DNA of 64,000 nucleotides from Paraburkholderia ginsengiterrae (lineage in GTDB: Bacteria; Pseudomonadota; Gammaproteobacteria; Burkholderiales; Burkholderiaceae). Of the stretch, positions 8,478-19,108 are shown piece by piece. The DNA lies in contig NZ_LXKA01000309.1 in the NCBI RefSeq assembly GCF_001645125.1, positions 1 through 64,000 of the forward strand, written 5' to 3'. Both the position numbers and the translations under genes were made by a program. The notes below the pieces were generated by a model. It was not told the origin of the DNA. It worked only from the letters and a program-made list of their open reading frames with translations, and did not search any database. How positions within the stretch are numbered: position 1 is the stretch's first letter; every line of letters begins with the position of its first letter.

Positions 8478-8545
8478 ACAGGCGGTTTCCGGTAGATTTT
8501 CACAAATTGGACAGCCGGCGCAAAAGCGCCGCGGGAGAGAGCGAA

Positions 8546-8974
8546 GTGTTCCAGGGGGCGTCGGCGCTAACACTCGATGCGAAAGGGCGGATGTCGATCC
8601 CCTCTCGCTATCGGGATGCGCTGCAAACACAGGCAGAGGGCCGGGTGACGATCACCAAGCACCCGGACGGCTGCCTGTTGCTTTTTCCGCGCCCGGAATG
8701 GGAGATCTTCCGCGACAAGGTCGACAAGCTGCCAATGAACGCAGCCTGGTGGAAGCGCATATTTCTTGGCAATGCAATGGACGTCGATATGGACGGCGCG
8801 GGCCGCGTCCTCGTGTCGCCGGAATTGCGCGCGGCCGGCTCGCTGGAAAAGGAAGTGACCTTGCTGGGCATGGGGCGCCACTTCGAGTTGTGGGACGCGC
8901 AAATTTACGCCGCGAAGGAACAGGCGGCGATCGCCGAGGGCATGCCCGAAGCATTAAAGAATTTCACGTTCTGA
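8546..8974 (+). CDS. mraZ: Transcriptional regulator MraZ
   Basis: This 142-residue protein contains two AbrB-like SpoVT domains, each with the signature seen here as [15 protein letters not shown] (first) and [14 protein letters not shown] (second). MraZ forms a ring, binds repeats upstream of its own gene and represses the dcw operon in the species studied. The ATG at 8507 is in frame, but the family start [14 protein letters not shown] follows a GTG at 8546 with the ribosome site GGGAGAGAG 4 bases before it, so the GTG is chosen. It is the first gene of the + cluster, with rsmH 19 bases downstream. Confidence 0.92.
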   Translation: MFQGASALTLDAKGRMSIPSRYRDALQTQAEGRVTITKHPDGCLLLFPRPEWEIFRDKVDKLPMNAAWWKRIFLGNAMDVDMDGAGRVLVSPELRAAGSLEKEVTLLGMGRHFELWDAQIYAAKEQAAIAEGMPEALKNFTF

Positions 8975-8993
8975 TCGCGGCATACATACATAT

Positions 8994-9947
8994 ATGGCAC
9001 CTGCGATGGGAAACGAATTGCAGCATCGCACGGTGCTGCTGGAAGAAGCGGTTCAAGCGCTGGTTACGCGTGCGGACGGCGTGTATGTGGACGGTACGTT
9101 CGGGCGGGGCGGGCACAGCCGCCTGGTGTTGGACAAGCTGAGCGAGTCGGGGCGTCTGATCGCGTTCGACAAAGACCCGCTTGCCATTGCCACGGCGCAG
9201 CAGATCGCGGATCCGCGGTTTGGCATCGTGCACGAGAGTTTTGCTTCACTGCGCACCGCGATTGCGGAACGCGGGGTTGGGCGGGTGTCGGGCGTTTTAC
9301 TGGATCTGGGCGTGTCGTCGCCGCAAGTCGACGATCCACAGCGGGGCTTCAGCTTCCGCGCCGATGGCCCGCTCGACATGCGGATGGACCCGACGCGCGG
9401 CGAGTCTGCCGCTGACTGGCTGGCGCGGGCCACGGTGCAGGAATTGACGGAGGTGATACGAGATTATGGGGAAGAACGGTTTGCTTTTCAGATTGCAAAG
9501 GCGCTTGTTGCTCGCCGGGCAGAGTCCGACCGTCTTGGGCCTCTCGTCAGCACGGGCGAGCTTGCCCAAATCGTGGCTAACGTCGTCAAAACCCGTGAGA
9601 AGGGCAAGGATCCGGCAACCCGCACCTTTCAAGCTATACGGATTCACGTCAATCAAGAGCTTGCGGAGCTGCAAGTCGTTTTAGAAGCAGCGTTGTCGCT
9701 GTTGGAGCAAGGGGGGCGGCTGGTGGTCATCAGCTTTCATTCGCTCGAGGACCGGATCGTCAAGCGATTCATGCAGGCGCACGCAAGTACGCCCGCGGTC
9801 GATCGCCGCCTGCCGATTCGCGCAGTCGATCTGCCGAGCCCTCCGCTCAAAATCATCGGCCGCGTATTCGCGAGCGACGCTGAAGTCGCCGCGAACCCGC
9901 GCGCCCGTTCTGCCGTGATGCGCGTGGCGGAGCGGATTGCACCATGA
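8994..9947 (+). CDS. rsmH: 16S rRNA (cytosine(1402)-N(4))-methyltransferase RsmH
   Basis: This 317-residue SAM-dependent methyltransferase (formerly MraW) modifies C1402 in the decoding centre of 16S rRNA. The SAM-binding motif [15 protein letters not shown] is near residues 32-46, followed by [22 protein letters not shown] and the C-terminal [16 protein letters not shown]. The start may be ATG 8994 or ATG 9006 ([15 protein letters not shown]); neither has a clear ribosome site, so initiation may depend on translation from mraZ. The stop overlaps ftsL by 4 bases (ATGA). Confidence 0.95.
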   Translation: MAPAMGNELQHRTVLLEEAVQALVTRADGVYVDGTFGRGGHSRLVLDKLSESGRLIAFDKDPLAIATAQQIADPRFGIVHESFASLRTAIAERGVGRVSGVLLDLGVSSPQVDDPQRGFSFRADGPLDMRMDPTRGESAADWLARATVQELTEVIRDYGEERFAFQIAKALVARRAESDRLGPLVSTGELAQIVANVVKTREKGKDPATRTFQAIRIHVNQELAELQVVLEAALSLLEQGGRLVVISFHSLEDRIVKRFMQAHASTPAVDRRLPIRAVDLPSPPLKIIGRVFASDAEVAANPRARSAVMRVAERIAP

Positions 9948-10294
9948 ACCGCCTCAATATCTTCCTGCTGATCATCGTGATGGGCTGCGCCTTGTCTGTC
10001 GTCAACGCGACCAATCAGCAACGTCAGATATTCATTCAGTTGCAGCGCGCTCAATCGCAGGAGCGTCAGCTGCAGCAAGACTATTCGCAGCTTCAATATC
10101 AGCAGAGTGCGCTGTCGAAAACCTCGCGCATCGAACAGATCGCCACGGATTCGCTGAAGATGCAATCGGTCACGACCGGACGCACCCAGTACCTGACGCT
10201 CGATGCCGGCGCGGCGAAAGCTGAAGACGCGCCGATTCCGACTTCCGGCCCGGCCTCGGCGCCGGTGGCGACCCGCCGCGGAGGCGTGCGATGA
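9944..10294 (+). CDS. ftsL: Cell division protein FtsL
   Basis: This 116-residue bitopic membrane protein has an N-terminal membrane segment ([19 protein letters not shown], about 4-22). A heptad-like coiled coil rich in Gln follows ([19 protein letters not shown]). FtsL forms the FtsQLB complex that recruits and activates FtsWI. The gene overlaps rsmH and ftsI by ATGA at both ends, so expression is coupled. The Ala/Pro-rich C-terminus (about 92-112) looks like a variable periplasmic tail. FtsB is not in this cluster, as is usual. Confidence 0.9.
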   Translation: MNRLNIFLLIIVMGCALSVVNATNQQRQIFIQLQRAQSQERQLQQDYSQLQYQQSALSKTSRIEQIATDSLKMQSVTTGRTQYLTLDAGAAKAEDAPIPTSGPASAPVATRRGGVR

Positions 10295-12156
10295 AAAAAT
10301 CGTCGGCTCGCAAGAGCGTTGCCTTTTCGGCCAACCCGATCCTGTCAGTGCGCCTGCCGATGTGGCGCTCCAAGCTCGTGGTGTTTCTGCTATTCATGGC
10401 GTTCGTCGCGCTCGCGGGGCGCGCTTTCTGGATCCAGGGCCCGGGCAACGCGTTCTATCAGAAGCAGGGTGAAATCCGTTATCAGCGCCGGCTCGAATTG
10501 CCGGCCACGCGCGGCAAGATTCTCGACCGCAATGGCCTCGTGCTCGCCACGAGCTTGCCGGTGCGCGCGATTTGGGCCATTCCCGAATCGGTGCCGGATG
10601 ACCTCGGCGCGGACAAGCTGGCTTCGCTCGGCAAGCTGCTAGGCATGACCAATAAGGAACTGCGCGCCAAACTGTCGGAAGACAAGACCTTTGTCTACGT
10701 GAAGCGCCAGGTGCCGGTGGATGTCGCCGCCCAAGTCACCGCGCTGGATATCCCCGGCATTTACGTGCGTGACGAGTACAAGCGCTTCTACCCGGAAGGC
10801 GAGATCACGGCTCACCTGATCGGCTTTACCAACGTCGAAGACGAAGGCCAGGAAGGCGTCGAACTCGGCGACCAGAAGATGCTCGCCGGCGTGTCGGGCA
10901 GCCGCCGCGTGATCAAGGACCGCATGGGCCACATCATCGAGGACGTGGACGAGCAGGTTGTGCCGCACAACGGCCAGGACGTCGATCTCTCGATTGACAG
11001 CAAGATTCAGTACATCGCCTATGCGAACCTGAAGGCGGCCGTCGAGAAATTCAAGGCGAAGGCCGGCGCGGCGATGGTGATCGATGTGCGCACCGGTGAA
11101 GTGCTGGCGCTAGTTAACTACCCGACGTACAACCCGAATGACCGTTCACACCTGACCGGCGACCAGTTGCGCAACCGCATCCTGACCGACACGTTCGAGC
11201 CGGGCTCGATCATGAAGCCGTTCACGGTCTCGCTCGCGCTTGATTTGCACCGCGTCACGCCGACTACACTGGTTGATACGGGCGGTGGCCGCTTCGTGCT
11301 CGACGGCGCACCGATCACCGACGACAGCGCATTCGGCGTTTTGACGGTGGGCGGCGTGATCCAGAAGTCGAGCAATATCGGCGCGACGAAGATCGCCATG
11401 CAGCTCAAGCCTGAAGAGATGTGGAATATGTATACCAGCATCGGTCTCGGTCAGGCCCCGAAGGTCGGCTTCCCGGGGGCGGCGGCAGGGCGTCTGCGTC
11501 CGTGGAAGAGCTGGCGCCGCATCGAGCAGGCGACCATGTCGTACGGCTACGGTCTCTCGGTTTCGCTGTTCCAGTTGGGCCGTGCCTATACCGCGATCGC
11601 GCATGACGGCGAGATCATGCCGGTGTCGATTTTCCGCACGCCTGGCGATCAACCGGCCACCGGGCCGCAAATCTTCTCGCCGACCACCGCTCGCGAAGTG
11701 CGCGCCATGCTCGAGACCGTGACTGCTCCGGGCGGCACGTCGCCGGATGCGGCCGTGCCCGGTTATCGCGTCGGCGGCAAGAGCGGTACCGCGTACAAGC
11801 ACGGCGCTCACGGTTACGACCACTCGAAATATCGTGCTTCGTTTGTCGGCATGGCGCCTATGCCGAATCCGCGCATCGTCGTGGCCGTGTCGGTCGACGA
11901 GCCGACGGCGGGCAGCCACTTCGGCGGCCAGGTATCGGGTCCGGTGTTCTCGGGCATCGTCGGCGACACGCTGCGCTCGCTAAATGTCCCGCCGGATATG
12001 CCGGTCAAGCAAATGGTGGTGTCGGACGATTCGGCGCCGGCCGCGCCGAGTGCGCCCGCCACGCCCACAACGGTCAAGAAACTCTCGACTAGCGCCGGCG
12101 CGAAGAAGATGACGATTTCCGCGAACGCAACGAGCCACCCCGGAGTTGTGCGATGA
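10291..12156 (+). CDS. ftsI: Peptidoglycan D,D-transpeptidase FtsI (PBP3)
   Basis: This 621-residue class B penicillin-binding protein cross-links septal peptidoglycan together with FtsW. It has an N-terminal membrane anchor (LVVFLLFMAFVALAGRAFWI, about 30-49), the PBP dimer domain (RGKILDRNGLVLATS) and a transpeptidase domain. Catalytic motifs are SIMK (Ser306-Lys309), SSN (360-362) and KSGT (497-500). The C-terminal tail after about 570 is Ala/Pro/Thr/Ser-rich and probably disordered. Translational coupling to ftsL and murE is by 4-bp overlaps. It is the expected beta-lactam target. Confidence 0.96.
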   Translation: MKKSSARKSVAFSANPILSVRLPMWRSKLVVFLLFMAFVALAGRAFWIQGPGNAFYQKQGEIRYQRRLELPATRGKILDRNGLVLATSLPVRAIWAIPESVPDDLGADKLASLGKLLGMTNKELRAKLSEDKTFVYVKRQVPVDVAAQVTALDIPGIYVRDEYKRFYPEGEITAHLIGFTNVEDEGQEGVELGDQKMLAGVSGSRRVIKDRMGHIIEDVDEQVVPHNGQDVDLSIDSKIQYIAYANLKAAVEKFKAKAGAAMVIDVRTGEVLALVNYPTYNPNDRSHLTGDQLRNRILTDTFEPGSIMKPFTVSLALDLHRVTPTTLVDTGGGRFVLDGAPITDDSAFGVLTVGGVIQKSSNIGATKIAMQLKPEEMWNMYTSIGLGQAPKVGFPGAAAGRLRPWKSWRRIEQATMSYGYGLSVSLFQLGRAYTAIAHDGEIMPVSIFRTPGDQPATGPQIFSPTTAREVRAMLETVTAPGGTSPDAAVPGYRVGGKSGTAYKHGAHGYDHSKYRASFVGMAPMPNPRIVVAVSVDEPTAGSHFGGQVSGPVFSGIVGDTLRSLNVPPDMPVKQMVVSDDSAPAAPSAPATPTTVKKLSTSAGAKKMTISANATSHPGVVR

Positions 12157-13700
12157 GCGCGCTGCGTAACAAGCATCCCGCGCACCGGCAGATCGCCGAC
12201 GCCCTGACCTGGCTGCACGCCCACGTGCAGCCAGGCGCGCATCTGCACGCCGACACGCGCTCGCTCGCGGCGGGCGACGCGTTTTTTGCCTATGCGGTGG
12301 ATGGCGCGGACAACCGGCCGTTTATCGACAGTGCGATCGAACGTGGCGCCGCCGCCGTGCTGGTTCAACCGGAAGGCTTTAACGGTGAGATCGATCCGGC
12401 CAGCATGCTGGCCGTGCCGGCGTTGAACGAACTCGCCGGTTCGATTGCGAGCGCCTGGTACGGCGATCCGAGCGACGCCATGCTGGCAGTTGGCATTACC
12501 GGTACGAACGGAAAAACTTCGTGCAGCCAGTGGATCTCGGCGGCATTGACGGCGCTCGGCACGCGTTGCGCGATCATCGGCACGCTCGGCACGGGCATGC
12601 CGGGCCAGCTTGTGCACACCGGCTTTACGACGCCGGACGCGCCGCAGCTGCAACGCAGTCTCGCGCAGCTGCGCGACGCGGGCGCGCAGGCGGTGGCGAT
12701 GGAAGTGTCGTCGCATGCGCTGCATCAGGGGCGTGTGAACGGCACTGCGTTCGACATCGCCGTGTTCACGAATCTCACACAGGACCATCTCGACTATCAC
12801 GGCACCTTCGAAGCGTACGAAGCGGCCAAGGCGCGTCTGTTTGCCTGGCCGGAACTGCGCGCGGCGGTGATCAATCGCGACGATGCCGCCGGCCGCCGTC
12901 TGCTTGCCAGCACGCAAGGCCATGCGCGCACGATCGCCTACGGGCTCGACGCGACGATGCAAGGCGCGCCGCAGGCCGACGCGTTGCTGCTCGCCTCGAA
13001 CGTGCGCGCCACGGCTACGGGCACGGCTTTCCACTTGAGCACCTCGGACTGGGGCGATGCCGAAGTCGAAGTGCAAACGCTCGGCGCGTTCAACGTCAGC
13101 AATCTGCTGGGCGTGCTCGGCGCGTTGCTCGCCGCCGACGTGCCGTTTAGCGCCGCGCTCGCCGAATTGGCGAAGCTCGAGCCGGTGAATGGCCGCATGC
13201 AGCGTTTGGGCGGCCGCTTGCAAAACGACGAGCCGCTCGTCGTGATCGACTACGCGCACACGCCGGACGCATTGGAAAAGACGCTGGACGCGTTGCGCCC
13301 AATGGCGGCCGCGCGCGGCGGCGAACTGATCTGCATGTTCGGCTGCGGCGGCGACCGCGACGCCACCAAGCGCCCGCTAATGGGCGCGATTGCCGAGAAG
13401 ATCGCCGATTGCGTCGTCGTGACCAGCGACAACCCGCGCAGCGAAGATCCGCAATCGATCATCGAGCAGATCACGGCGGGCATGCAGGACGCGTCGAAGG
13501 CGCGCCGTATCGAAGACCGCGCAAGCGCGATCCTGCAAGCGATCCGCAGCGCCGCGCGGGAAGACGTCATCGTGCTGGCCGGCAAGGGGCACGAAGCAAC
13601 ACAGGAAATCATGGGCAAGAAACGCGCTTTCTCCGATCAGGACCACGCACGCCTCGCGCTCGCCGCGCGTGCCACGCAAGTACGCGGAGGTGGCGAATGA
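12153..13700 (+). CDS. murE: UDP-MurNAc-L-Ala-D-Glu:meso-DAP ligase MurE
   Basis: This 515-residue Mur ligase adds the third stem residue to UDP-MurNAc-dipeptide in the cytoplasm, using ATP. The P-loop [10 protein letters not shown] is at about 114-123. The DNPR motif (in TSDNPRSEDPQ, about 426-429) is the signature for meso-diaminopimelate rather than lysine, and FGCGGDRDATKRPLM is also conserved. Length is typical. The stop overlaps the murF start. Confidence 0.95.
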   Translation: MSALRNKHPAHRQIADALTWLHAHVQPGAHLHADTRSLAAGDAFFAYAVDGADNRPFIDSAIERGAAAVLVQPEGFNGEIDPASMLAVPALNELAGSIASAWYGDPSDAMLAVGITGTNGKTSCSQWISAALTALGTRCAIIGTLGTGMPGQLVHTGFTTPDAPQLQRSLAQLRDAGAQAVAMEVSSHALHQGRVNGTAFDIAVFTNLTQDHLDYHGTFEAYEAAKARLFAWPELRAAVINRDDAAGRRLLASTQGHARTIAYGLDATMQGAPQADALLLASNVRATATGTAFHLSTSDWGDAEVEVQTLGAFNVSNLLGVLGALLAADVPFSAALAELAKLEPVNGRMQRLGGRLQNDEPLVVIDYAHTPDALEKTLDALRPMAAARGGELICMFGCGGDRDATKRPLMGAIAEKIADCVVVTSDNPRSEDPQSIIEQITAGMQDASKARRIEDRASAILQAIRSAAREDVIVLAGKGHEATQEIMGKKRAFSDQDHARLALAARATQVRGGGE

Positions 13701-15109
13701 GCATGTTCTCGCTGCGTGAAGCTGCTGCGCTGATCCCCGGCGCGACCGTGCTCGGCGACGCTGACGTCGCCTTCGAGCGCGTCTCGACCGACAGCCGCAG
13801 CGCCGGCCCCGGTGATCTGTTCATCGCGATCAAGGGCGATCGTTTCGACGCGCACGACTTCCTGCCGGAGGTCGCCAAGCGCAATGTCACGGCCGCGCTC
13901 GTTGCACGCGTGCCGGACGGCTGGAATGTGCCGTCCGTCCGCGTGACCGATACGCGCGTCGCGCTCGGCGCGCTCGCGCGCGGCTGGCGCCGCAAGTTCA
14001 GCATGCCGCTCGTCGCGGTGACGGGCAGCAACGGCAAGACCACGGTCAAGGAAATGATCGCGTCGATCTTTGCCGCCGCGGTCGGTGTGGACGCGCGTCT
14101 CGCGACCGCGGGTAACTTCAACAACGACATCGGCTTGCCGCTCACGCTGTTCCGTCTGCACGCCGCGCATCAGCTGGCGGTGGTCGAGCTTGGTATGAAC
14201 CACCCGGGCGAAACGTCATTACTCGCGAAAATCGCCGAGCCGACTGTCGCCGTGGTGAACAACGCGCAGCGCGAGCATCAGGAATTCATGGCGACCGTCG
14301 AAGCCGTCGCGCTCGAACACGCCAGCGTGATCCACGCGCTCGCGCCGGAAGGCGTCGCCGTTTTCCCCGCCGACGACGCCTACGCAAGCATCTGGCGCGT
14401 GGCCGCAACCGGCAATCGGATCGTCGATTTCGCACTGAACTCCGCTGACCGCACGACGCAAGCCGCGGTAACGGGCACGTTCGCAGGCAACCGTCTGAGT
14501 ATCGACACGCCGCAAGGCCAGATAGACGTGACGCTGCAAGTGCTCGGCAACCACAACGCGCACAACGCACTGGCGGCAACGTCAGCTGCATTGGCCGCAG
14601 GTGTTTCGCTCGAGGCGATCAAGCGCGGCCTCGAATCGTTCGGCGCGGTGAAGGGCCGCCTGCAAGTGAAGCAGGCCGCACTCGGCACGCTCGCCGGCGC
14701 GACCGTGATCGACGACACCTACAACGCGAACCCCGACTCGATGCGTGCCGCGATCGACGTGCTCGCCTCGCGGGCCGCGCCGCGCGTGCTGGTGATGGGC
14801 GACATGGGCGAAGTTGGCGACAACGGTCCGGAGTTTCACCGCGAAATTGGCGCCTACGCCAAAGAACGCGGCATCGACGCGCTATACGCCATGGGCGACG
14901 CCTCGCGCGACGCCTGCAGCGCGTATGGCGCGGGCGCGCATCACGTGGCCGACGTCGGCACGCTGGTCGCGCAATTGCAGCAGGCCGGTTTCGGTCCTGC
15001 CGCAACGCTTCTCGTGAAAGGTTCGCGCTTCATGCAAATGGAGCGCGTGGTGGACGCCGTTACGAGTCCACAACCCAACGCAGCGGGCAGTGCGCCCGCC
15101 GCACATTGA
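13697..15109 (+). CDS. murF: UDP-MurNAc-tripeptide:D-Ala-D-Ala ligase MurF
   Basis: This 470-residue Mur ligase adds D-Ala-D-Ala to make the UDP-MurNAc-pentapeptide. The P-loop is GSNGKTTVKEM (about 110-120). The central domain has ELGMNHPGE and NNAQREHQEFM, and the C-terminal domain has VIDDTYNANPDSM. The frame is open back to 13409 through murE, but MSMFSLREAAALIPGA at 13697 is the family start and forms an ATGA overlap with murE. mraY follows after 17 bases. Confidence 0.95.
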   Translation: MSMFSLREAAALIPGATVLGDADVAFERVSTDSRSAGPGDLFIAIKGDRFDAHDFLPEVAKRNVTAALVARVPDGWNVPSVRVTDTRVALGALARGWRRKFSMPLVAVTGSNGKTTVKEMIASIFAAAVGVDARLATAGNFNNDIGLPLTLFRLHAAHQLAVVELGMNHPGETSLLAKIAEPTVAVVNNAQREHQEFMATVEAVALEHASVIHALAPEGVAVFPADDAYASIWRVAATGNRIVDFALNSADRTTQAAVTGTFAGNRLSIDTPQGQIDVTLQVLGNHNAHNALAATSAALAAGVSLEAIKRGLESFGAVKGRLQVKQAALGTLAGATVIDDTYNANPDSMRAAIDVLASRAAPRVLVMGDMGEVGDNGPEFHREIGAYAKERGIDALYAMGDASRDACSAYGAGAHHVADVGTLVAQLQQAGFGPAATLLVKGSRFMQMERVVDAVTSPQPNAAGSAPAAH

Positions 15110-15126
15110 AATAGAAGGACCGAAGC

Positions 15127-16296
15127 ATGCTACTGGCGCTGGCGCAATGGCTGCAGAATGACGCAAGCTTCTTGCGCGTGTTCAGTTATCTGACTTTCCG
15201 TGCGGTGATGGCGACCATCACCGCATTGCTGATCGGGCTCGTCTGTGGCCCGGCGGTGATTCGCAAGCTGACCGCGATGAAGGTCGGTCAGGCCGTCCGC
15301 AAAGACGGTCCGCAAACTCACCTCGTCAAATCCGGCACGCCGACCATGGGCGGCGTGCTGATTCTGCTCGGCATTGCCGTGGCTACGTTGCTGTGGGCCG
15401 ATCTGACCAATCGCTTCATCTGGATCGTGATGCTCGTGACGTTCGGTTTCGGCGTGATTGGCTGGGTCGACGACTATCGCAAGGTGGTCTACAAGGACCC
15501 GCGCGGCATGTCGTCGCGCGAAAAGTATTTCTGGCAATCGTTGATCGGCCTGTTCGCAGCGGTGTATCTGGCCTTCAGCGTGTCCGAAGCGAGCAATGTG
15601 CGCGTGTTCGACCTGTTCATGGCGTGGGTGAGGAGCGGCCTGTCGATGGGCCTGCCGGCGCGCGCCGACCTGATGCTGCCGTTCGTCAAATCGATCAGCT
15701 ACCCGCTTGGCGTGTGGGGTTTCATCGTGCTGACCTATCTGGTGATCGTGGGCGCGAGCAACGCGGTCAATCTGACCGACGGCCTCGACGGTCTGGTGAT
15801 CATGCCGGTCGTGCTGGTCGGCGCGTCGCTCGGCGTGTTCGCCTACGTGATGGGCAGCTCGGTCTACTCGAAATACCTGCTGTTTCCGCATATCGCCGGC
15901 GCGGGCGAACTGCTGATTTTCTGTTCGGCAATGGGCGGCGCGGGGCTTGCGTTTCTCTGGTTCAACACGCACCCGGCGCAGATGTTCATGGGCGACGTCG
16001 GCGCGCTCGCGCTCGGCGGCGCGCTCGGCACGGTGGCGGTGATCGTGCGTCAGGAAATCGTGCTCTTCATCATGGGCGGCATTTTCGTCGCGGAGACGCT
16101 TTCCGTGATGCTGCAGGTCACGTGGTTCAAGTTCACCAAGCGCCGATACGGTGAAGGGCGGCGTCTCTTCAAAATGGCACCGCTGCATCATCACTTTGAA
16201 TTGTCTGGGTGGAAGGAAACGCAGGTGGTGGTGCGCTTCTGGATCATCACGTTGATGTTGTGTCTGTTCGGTTTGTCCACGCTCAAGTTGCGTTAA
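15127..16296 (+). CDS. mraY: Phospho-N-acetylmuramoyl-pentapeptide-transferase MraY
   Basis: This 389-residue integral membrane enzyme makes lipid I by moving phospho-MurNAc-pentapeptide to undecaprenyl phosphate. About ten hydrophobic segments are visible. Active-site motifs are [13 protein letters not shown] (Asp-Asp pair), [11 protein letters not shown] and the histidine motif [13 protein letters not shown] near 345-357. Length fits the betaproteobacterial enzyme. The ribosome site is AGAAGGA just before the ATG. Confidence 0.96.
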   Translation: MLLALAQWLQNDASFLRVFSYLTFRAVMATITALLIGLVCGPAVIRKLTAMKVGQAVRKDGPQTHLVKSGTPTMGGVLILLGIAVATLLWADLTNRFIWIVMLVTFGFGVIGWVDDYRKVVYKDPRGMSSREKYFWQSLIGLFAAVYLAFSVSEASNVRVFDLFMAWVRSGLSMGLPARADLMLPFVKSISYPLGVWGFIVLTYLVIVGASNAVNLTDGLDGLVIMPVVLVGASLGVFAYVMGSSVYSKYLLFPHIAGAGELLIFCSAMGGAGLAFLWFNTHPAQMFMGDVGALALGGALGTVAVIVRQEIVLFIMGGIFVAETLSVMLQVTWFKFTKRRYGEGRRLFKMAPLHHHFELSGWKETQVVVRFWIITLMLCLFGLSTLKLR

Positions 16297-16319
16297 GCAG
16301 GTATTAGGGGAAGCAGGCG

Positions 16320-17834
16320 ATGTTCGGCGAGAAGTTTCGGGATCGGCAAAAGCCGATGGTGCTCGTGCTGGGACTGGGTGAATCCGGTCTCGCGATGGCG
16401 CGCTGGTGCGCGCGGCACGGCTGTCGGCTGCGCGTGGCCGATACGCGCGAAGTGCCGCCGAACCTGACCGCGCTGGAAGCGCATCGCGTCGACGCACAGT
16501 TCGTCGGCGGCCCGTTTTCGCCGGCGTTGCTCGAAGGCGTCGAACTCGTCGCGATCAGCCCAGGCCTGTCGCCGCTGGCCGCCGATCTGCTGCCGCTGAT
16601 CTCGGCCGCGCGCGAGCAGGGCATCCCCGTGTGGGGCGAACTCGAACTCTTTGCGCAAGCGCTGAAGACGCTCGGCGAAAGCGGCTACGCGCCGAAGGTG
16701 ATTGCCATCACCGGCACCAACGGCAAGACTACGACGACGAGCCTGACCGGCCTGCTGTGCGAACGGGCCGGCAGGAAGGTCGCGGTGGCGGGCAATATCA
16801 GCCCGTCCTTGCTCGACAAACTCACCGAAGCAATCGACGCCACCGCGTTGCCGGATGTGTGGGTGCTGGAACTGTCGAGCTTTCAGCTCGAAACCTCGCA
16901 CACGTTCACACCGGACGCAGCGGCTATCCTGAACATCACGCAAGATCACCTGGATTGGCACGGCGGGCTCGACGCATACGCCGCCGCGAAAGGGCGCATT
17001 TTCGGTACACAAACCGTGCGCGTGCTGAATCGTGACGACTCGCGCGTCATGGCGCTCGCGCCCTCTGCGGAGAGCGACGCGGAGATGGTCACCTTCGGCG
17101 TAACCGAGCCGAAGAACGATGGCGATTACGGTCTGCTGCGCGAGAACGGCATGATCTGGCTCGTCCAGGCGCACGACCGCGACCCAAGCGACGAGCCTGT
17201 GCCGAAGCGCCGCCGCAAGAACGAAACGGTCACACCGCCCGACATTGCATTGAAGCGCCTGATGCCCGCCGACGCCTTGCGCATCCGCGGTCTGCACAAC
17301 GCCGCCAATGCGTTGGCCGCCTACGCGCTCGCACGTGCAGTCGGCTTGCCGGGCGCGCCGCTGCTGCACGGCCTGCGCGAATATCGCGGCGAGCCGCATC
17401 GCGTGGAACTGATCGCGTCGATCGACGGCATTGATTACGTGGACGACAGCAAGGGCACCAACGTCGGCGCAACGGTAGCCGCGCTCGACGGGCTGGCGCA
17501 GCGCGTGGTGCTGATCGCCGGCGGCGACGGCAAGGGCCAGGATTTCGATCCGCTCAGCGCGCCGGTCATGCGCTGGTGCCGCGCCGTCATGCTGATCGGC
17601 CGCGATGCGCCGCAGATCCGCGCCGCGCTGGAAGACACCGGTATCGCGATGACTGACCACGCCACGCTCGAAGAAGCGACGCGCGCCGCCACCGCGCTGG
17701 CTGAGCCCGGCGATGCTGTGCTGCTGTCGCCGGCTTGCGCGAGCTTCGACATGTTCAAGGGTTACGCGCATCGTGCCGCGGTGTTCCGCAGCACCGTGGA
17801 AGACATCGCGGCCGAACGGGGGACGATGATATGA
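16320..17834 (+). CDS. murD: UDP-MurNAc-L-alanine:D-glutamate ligase MurD
   Basis: This Mur ligase adds D-Glu to UDP-MurNAc-L-Ala. The Rossmann-like N-terminus has [15 protein letters not shown], the P-loop is [12 protein letters not shown] (about 130-141), and [10 protein letters not shown] and [13 protein letters not shown] are conserved. At 504 residues it is about 65 longer than E. coli MurD (438). Much of the extra length sits at about 282-312 around the basic run PKRRRKNE, between the central and C-terminal domains. The stop codon overlaps the ftsW start. Confidence 0.94.
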   Translation: MFGEKFRDRQKPMVLVLGLGESGLAMARWCARHGCRLRVADTREVPPNLTALEAHRVDAQFVGGPFSPALLEGVELVAISPGLSPLAADLLPLISAAREQGIPVWGELELFAQALKTLGESGYAPKVIAITGTNGKTTTTSLTGLLCERAGRKVAVAGNISPSLLDKLTEAIDATALPDVWVLELSSFQLETSHTFTPDAAAILNITQDHLDWHGGLDAYAAAKGRIFGTQTVRVLNRDDSRVMALAPSAESDAEMVTFGVTEPKNDGDYGLLRENGMIWLVQAHDRDPSDEPVPKRRRKNETVTPPDIALKRLMPADALRIRGLHNAANALAAYALARAVGLPGAPLLHGLREYRGEPHRVELIASIDGIDYVDDSKGTNVGATVAALDGLAQRVVLIAGGDGKGQDFDPLSAPVMRWCRAVMLIGRDAPQIRAALEDTGIAMTDHATLEEATRAATALAEPGDAVLLSPACASFDMFKGYAHRAAVFRSTVEDIAAERGTMI

Positions 17835-19108
17835 GCTGGTCGGAACGATTCGGTTCGCGTCAGGCGGCCGCCGGCGAAGCTGGCGGTGCGGGCGGCACGG
17901 CTCGCGCCTCCGGCCGCACGGGCGGCAGCGGTCTCGCGAGCGCCGTCAACGGCGTGCGTCCGCTGCGCTCGCGCATGCTCGACTACGATCACTCGCTGTT
18001 GTGGGTCGTGGTCGCGCTGCTCGGCCTCGGCGTCGTGATGGTGTATTCGGCGTCGATCGCCATGCCCGATTCGCCGAAGTATGCGTCGTACCGCGACTAC
18101 GCGTTCCTTGTGCGTCAGATCATCTTCGTAGTCATGGGCTCGGTGATTGGCGTAGCGTCGTTCCGCATTCCGATCGGAACGTGGGAAAAGTACGCGCCGA
18201 AGCTCTTTCTGATTTCGCTGGCTGCGCTGGTGATCGTGCTGATTCCGCACGTCGGCAAAGGCGTGAACGGCGCGCGCCGCTGGATTCCGCTCGGCATCAC
18301 GAACATGCAGCCGTCGGAAATCATGAAGCTCGCGGTGACGATTTACGCGGCGAGCTACACCGTGCGCAAGCAGGAATACATGCACAGCTTTGCCAAGGGC
18401 TTTTTGCCGATGGCGGTTGCGGTCGGCTTCGTCGGCGCGTTGCTGCTGCTCGAGCCGGACATGGGTGCGTTCATGGTGATCGCGGCGATCGCAATGGGTG
18501 TGCTGTTTCTCGGTGGCGTGAACGGCAAGCTGTTCGGCGGGCTGGTGGCCACCGCGGTCGGCACGTTCACGCTGCTGGTGTGGGCTTCGCCGTGGCGCCG
18601 CGAGCGGATTTTCGCGTACCTCGATCCGTGGGACGACCGCTATGCCCAGGGCAAGGCGTATCAATTGACGCACTCGCTGATCGCGTTCGGCCGCGGCGAG
18701 TGGTTCGGCGTGGGTCTCGGCGGCAGTGTCGAGAAGCTCAACTATCTGCCGGAAGCGCATACCGACTTCATTCTCGCGGTGATCGGCGAGGAACTGGGTT
18801 TTGTCGGCGTGCTGGTCGTCATCCTGATGTTCTACTGGATCGTGCGCCGCTCGTTCGAGATCGGCCGCCAGGCACTCGCGCTCGATCGCACGTTCGCTGG
18901 ACTCGTCGCGAAGGGTGTCGGTATCTGGTTTGGCGCGCAGACCTTCATCAACATGGGCGTGAACCTCGGCCTGCTGCCGACCAAGGGTCTCACGCTGCCG
19001 CTCGTGAGCTACGGCGGTTCGGGCATTTTGCTGAACTGCGTGGCGGTGGCTGTGCTTATGCGCGTGGACTATGAGAACCGGGTGCTGATGCGCGGGGGGA
19101 AGGTATGA
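17831..19108 (+). CDS. ftsW: Septal peptidoglycan glycosyltransferase FtsW
   Basis: This 425-residue SEDS protein polymerises septal glycan strands with FtsI. It has about ten membrane helices after a roughly 50-residue Gly/Ala/Ser-rich cytoplasmic N-terminus. Conserved stretches include [52 protein letters not shown] and [15 protein letters not shown]. The start at 17831 overlaps the murD stop; an earlier in-frame start inside murD is rejected. The stop overlaps murG by ATGA. Confidence 0.95.
   Translation: MSWSERFGSRQAAAGEAGGAGGTARASGRTGGSGLASAVNGVRPLRSRMLDYDHSLLWVVVALLGLGVVMVYSASIAMPDSPKYASYRDYAFLVRQIIFVVMGSVIGVASFRIPIGTWEKYAPKLFLISLAALVIVLIPHVGKGVNGARRWIPLGITNMQPSEIMKLAVTIYAASYTVRKQEYMHSFAKGFLPMAVAVGFVGALLLLEPDMGAFMVIAAIAMGVLFLGGVNGKLFGGLVATAVGTFTLLVWASPWRRERIFAYLDPWDDRYAQGKAYQLTHSLIAFGRGEWFGVGLGGSVEKLNYLPEAHTDFILAVIGEELGFVGVLVVILMFYWIVRRSFEIGRQALALDRTFAGLVAKGVGIWFGAQTFINMGVNLGLLPTKGLTLPLVSYGGSGILLNCVAVAVLMRVDYENRVLMRGGKV

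Larger units (their letters stand above)
8137..8545 (+). other. Intergenic region with dcw cluster promoter and leader
   Basis: The 409 bases between coq7 and mraZ carry a hairpin GGACGGCGC-CTCGC-GCGCCGTCC (8173-8195) that may end coq7 transcription. An AT-richer stretch follows (8290-8400), then the candidate mra promoter and the MraZ repeat array (8411-8477). The mraZ ribosome site GGGAGAGAG sits at 8533-8541. No gene is visible. Confidence 0.6.
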
